DNA from: Promethearchaeota archaeon
GTDB taxonomy: Archaea; Asgardarchaeota; Lokiarchaeia; Sigyniarchaeales; Promethearchaeaceae
DNA: 8,099 nucleotides
NCBI GenBank assembly: GCA_014729055.1
Contig: WJKO01000497.1
Location: 1-8,099 of the forward strand
Direction of reading: 5' to 3'
Shown: positions 7,167 through 8,099 of the stretch, piece after piece
Layout of the letters: each line of letters opens with the position of its first letter
Numbering within the stretch: the stretch's first letter is position 1
Made by a program: the position numbers and the translations under genes
Notes under the pieces: generated by a model
Told to the model about the DNA's origin: nothing
Databases searched by the model: none
What the model saw: the letters and a program-made list of their open reading frames with translations, nothing else

Positions 7167-7311
7167 TTGTTTTTAGATCTTTTTCAGAATTAAAAATAAT
7201 TTGGAGTTTAAATCTATTTTTAGAATCAAAGATCAAAAAGGTTTTAATTGATTGATGGATGTTTTATGTTTGTCTGTCAATTTTTTTAAATTAGAAAGGA
7301 GTTTTTTATAC
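7167..7311. promoter_or_regulatory. Divergent promoter region between methyltransferase and LSm genes
   Basis: 145 nt without a gene, strongly A/T rich. For the leftward methyltransferase, attatttttaa (7190-7200 read on the minus strand) is centred about 29 nt from the GTG start and could serve as its TATA box. For the rightward LSm gene, ggagtttaaatc (7203-7214) looks like a BRE/TATA pair that would give a leader of roughly 75 nt, and gttttaattg (7241-7250) is a second candidate. The low-complexity sequence makes an exact choice unsafe. Confidence 0.45.
7296..7301 (+). promoter_or_regulatory. Shine-Dalgarno sequence that fixes the LSm start
   Basis: aaggag lies 10 nt before the ATG at 7312. 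It selects this codon over the upstream in-frame ATGs at 7252 and 7255, which would add 20 residues that are not part of the Sm fold. It also implies a leadered transcript, unlike the probably leaderless gene at 5895. Confidence 0.8.
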
Positions 7312-7554
7312 ATGTCAAATTATATAGATCCAAAAGATCCGCTAAAAATACTGAACAAAGCCGTAAATTCCGTAATCTTGATTCGTTTGAAAGATGGAAC
7401 AGAATATCAAGGGAGACTGAAAGAAGCTGACTCATATATGAATATGATTATTGAAGATGCAAAGGAAATCATAGATGGTAATATCGCGGTAAAATATAGT
7501 GAGATATTCATTAGGGGAAATAATATCCTATTTATCAGACCAAATGCAGATTAA
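7312..7554 (+). CDS. lsm: Sm-like (LSm/SmAP) RNA-binding protein
   Basis: 80 residues, the usual length of archaeal Sm proteins, which form hexa- or heptameric rings that bind U-rich RNA and act as RNA chaperones. After a short N-terminal helix (DPLKILNKA, 9-17), the Sm1 motif runs from about 20 to 52: VILIRLKDGTEYQGRLKEAD followed by SYMNMIIEDAKEI. The Sm2 motif is IFIRGNNILFIRP (65-77). The expected uracil-binding positions are present: Asp40, Tyr42 and Asn44 in DSYMN, and Arg68-Gly69-Asn70 in IRGN. Tyr in place of the His common in archaeal HMN motifs resembles eukaryotic SmE-type YMN. The start follows a strong Shine-Dalgarno sequence. The next gene begins 25 nt downstream on the same strand, so co-transcription is likely. 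The L37e ribosomal protein gene that often follows archaeal lsm genes is not here. Confidence 0.95.
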   Translation: MSNYIDPKDPLKILNKAVNSVILIRLKDGTEYQGRLKEADSYMNMIIEDAKEIIDGNIAVKYSEIFIRGNNILFIRPNAD

Positions 7555-7579
7555 AAAAGAACTAATTAAATCTTGAGTT

Positions 7580-8053
7580 ATGATGCTTGTATTTGGTTAT
7601 GGAACGTTTATAACAAAGAAGATATATAAAGATAAGAATAATGTTCAACCTGCTTATCTACCACGTTATTTTCGAGTATATCGCCCACGAGATTGGTTTC
7701 CTTATGTAATCAAATCTTCGGATTGTAATGATTCCGTCGATTTTAAGCCAGGATTCTGGGGGCTTGTTTTTCAAGTGAATAAATCAGAATTAACAGAATT
7801 AGATCTATATGAAGGTGAAGGTAGTTTATATAAGCGAATTAGTGAACAATTTTTATTACCTGATGGTTCTAAAATCGATGCATTTCTCTATTATCCTATG
7901 AAGAATACAATTCGAAGATATAATCTCATGGACTATATTCGTTTGGGTGACTTATGGAGGAAAAAAATAATCGAAGAACATCCTGATATTGTTAAAGAGT
8001 TTCCTCAACTTGCATTAAAAAAATTTCATTCAAAAACGGAAAGGAACAAATGA
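7580..8053 (+). CDS. Gamma-glutamylcyclotransferase/AIG2-like protein
   Basis: 157 residues with the GGCT fold signature. The first strand and glycine loop are LVFGYGTF (3-10), matching the YGT/S-L loop that binds the gamma-glutamyl carboxylate. GFWGLVFQV (58-66) is the next core strand. LTELDLYEGEGSLYKR (71-86) carries the conserved LDxxEG...Y pattern, with Glu78 as the likely general acid/base. DAFLYYPM (100-107) is a further core strand. The family releases 5-oxoproline from gamma-glutamyl amino acids or gamma-glutamylamines, but many members have unknown substrates. The start is an ATGATG pair at 7580/7583 without a clear Shine-Dalgarno sequence; the shorter version loses one residue only. 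It follows the LSm gene by 25 nt with no terminator between, so both are probably in one transcript. The C-terminal 40 residues (RLGDLWRKKIIEEHPD onward) are helical and basic, a common extra in this family. Confidence 0.85.
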   Translation: MMLVFGYGTFITKKIYKDKNNVQPAYLPRYFRVYRPRDWFPYVIKSSDCNDSVDFKPGFWGLVFQVNKSELTELDLYEGEGSLYKRISEQFLLPDGSKIDAFLYYPMKNTIRRYNLMDYIRLGDLWRKKIIEEHPDIVKEFPQLALKKFHSKTERNK

Positions 8054-8086
8054 AATAAATAGATGCTTAAGTCAGCTTTCTAATAA

Positions 8087-8091
8087 TTTTT
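8087..8091 (+). terminator. Weak T tract after the cyclotransferase gene
   Basis: Five T residues follow taataa, 34 nt after the TGA stop at 8051-8053. They could end the LSm-cyclotransferase transcript, but the tract is short and the window stops 8 nt later, so a stronger site may lie outside. Confidence 0.25.
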
Positions 8092-8099
8092 CCAGTAAA

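Noticed and set aside
7207..7212. tttaaa palindrome as an operator in the divergent promoter region
   Set aside because: A six-base A/T palindrome is expected often in such AT-rich sequence. No longer dyad surrounds it.
7252..7311. N-terminal extension of the LSm protein starting at ATG 7252
   Set aside because: The 20 extra residues lie outside the Sm fold, there is no Shine-Dalgarno sequence before 7252, and a strong one sits 10 nt before ATG 7312.
8067..8099. Possible C-terminal end of a convergent gene on the minus strand at the right edge
   Set aside because: Two minus frames end in plausible short tails (FTGKIIRKLT and LLEKLLES), but ten codons or fewer cannot distinguish a gene from chance.
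1..8099. tRNA/rRNA genes, CRISPR arrays, insertion sequences, attachment sites
   Set aside because: No cloverleaf-like sequence, spaced direct repeats, transposase motifs or terminal inverted repeats were seen; gaps between genes are 145 nt or shorter.

Overview
The window is AT-rich and looks archaeal, plausibly from an Asgard-type (Promethearchaeota) lineage. The reasons are a canonical archaeal Sm/LSm protein gene, T-tract terminators without hairpins, a TATA-like box about 25 nt ahead of a start codon (leaderless style), and a giant acidic surface protein built from LEA-2-like modules. No marker here fixes the phylum, so the lineage is an inference.

Layout: positions 1-5792 (+) hold one enormous reading frame, open at the left edge, of at least 1920 residues. 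Its N-terminal domain has the hallmarks of an LEA-2 (WHy/LEA14-like) beta-sandwich. The rest reads as about seven further divergent beta-rich modules, most followed by an amphipathic Leu/Gly/Asp helical segment. Eighteen N-glycosylation sequons, acidic composition and a hydrophobic stretch at the left edge suggest an exported protein anchored at its N-terminus. A T-rich terminator with an 11-bp tandem duplication follows, then a TATA-like box and a small three-helix membrane protein (5895-6323, +). Its 3' end overlaps by 33 nt a convergent class I SAM-dependent methyltransferase (6291-7166, -).

A 145-nt divergent, T-rich intergenic region (7167-7311) separates the methyltransferase from a rightward pair: an 80-residue Sm-like protein with a clear Shine-Dalgarno sequence (7312-7554) and a gamma-glutamylcyclotransferase/AIG2-like protein (7580-8053) 25 nt downstream. 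The last 46 bases hold only a weak T tract.

The LSm and cyclotransferase genes are probably co-transcribed. The giant protein and the small membrane protein are adjacent and co-directional but appear to have separate transcription signals. No RNA genes, insertion sequences, CRISPR arrays or attachment sites were seen. The most notable item is the giant tandem LEA-2-like protein. LEA-2 domains also occur in eukaryotic TMEM106B, Vac7 and Tag1, for which lipid binding or transfer has been proposed.
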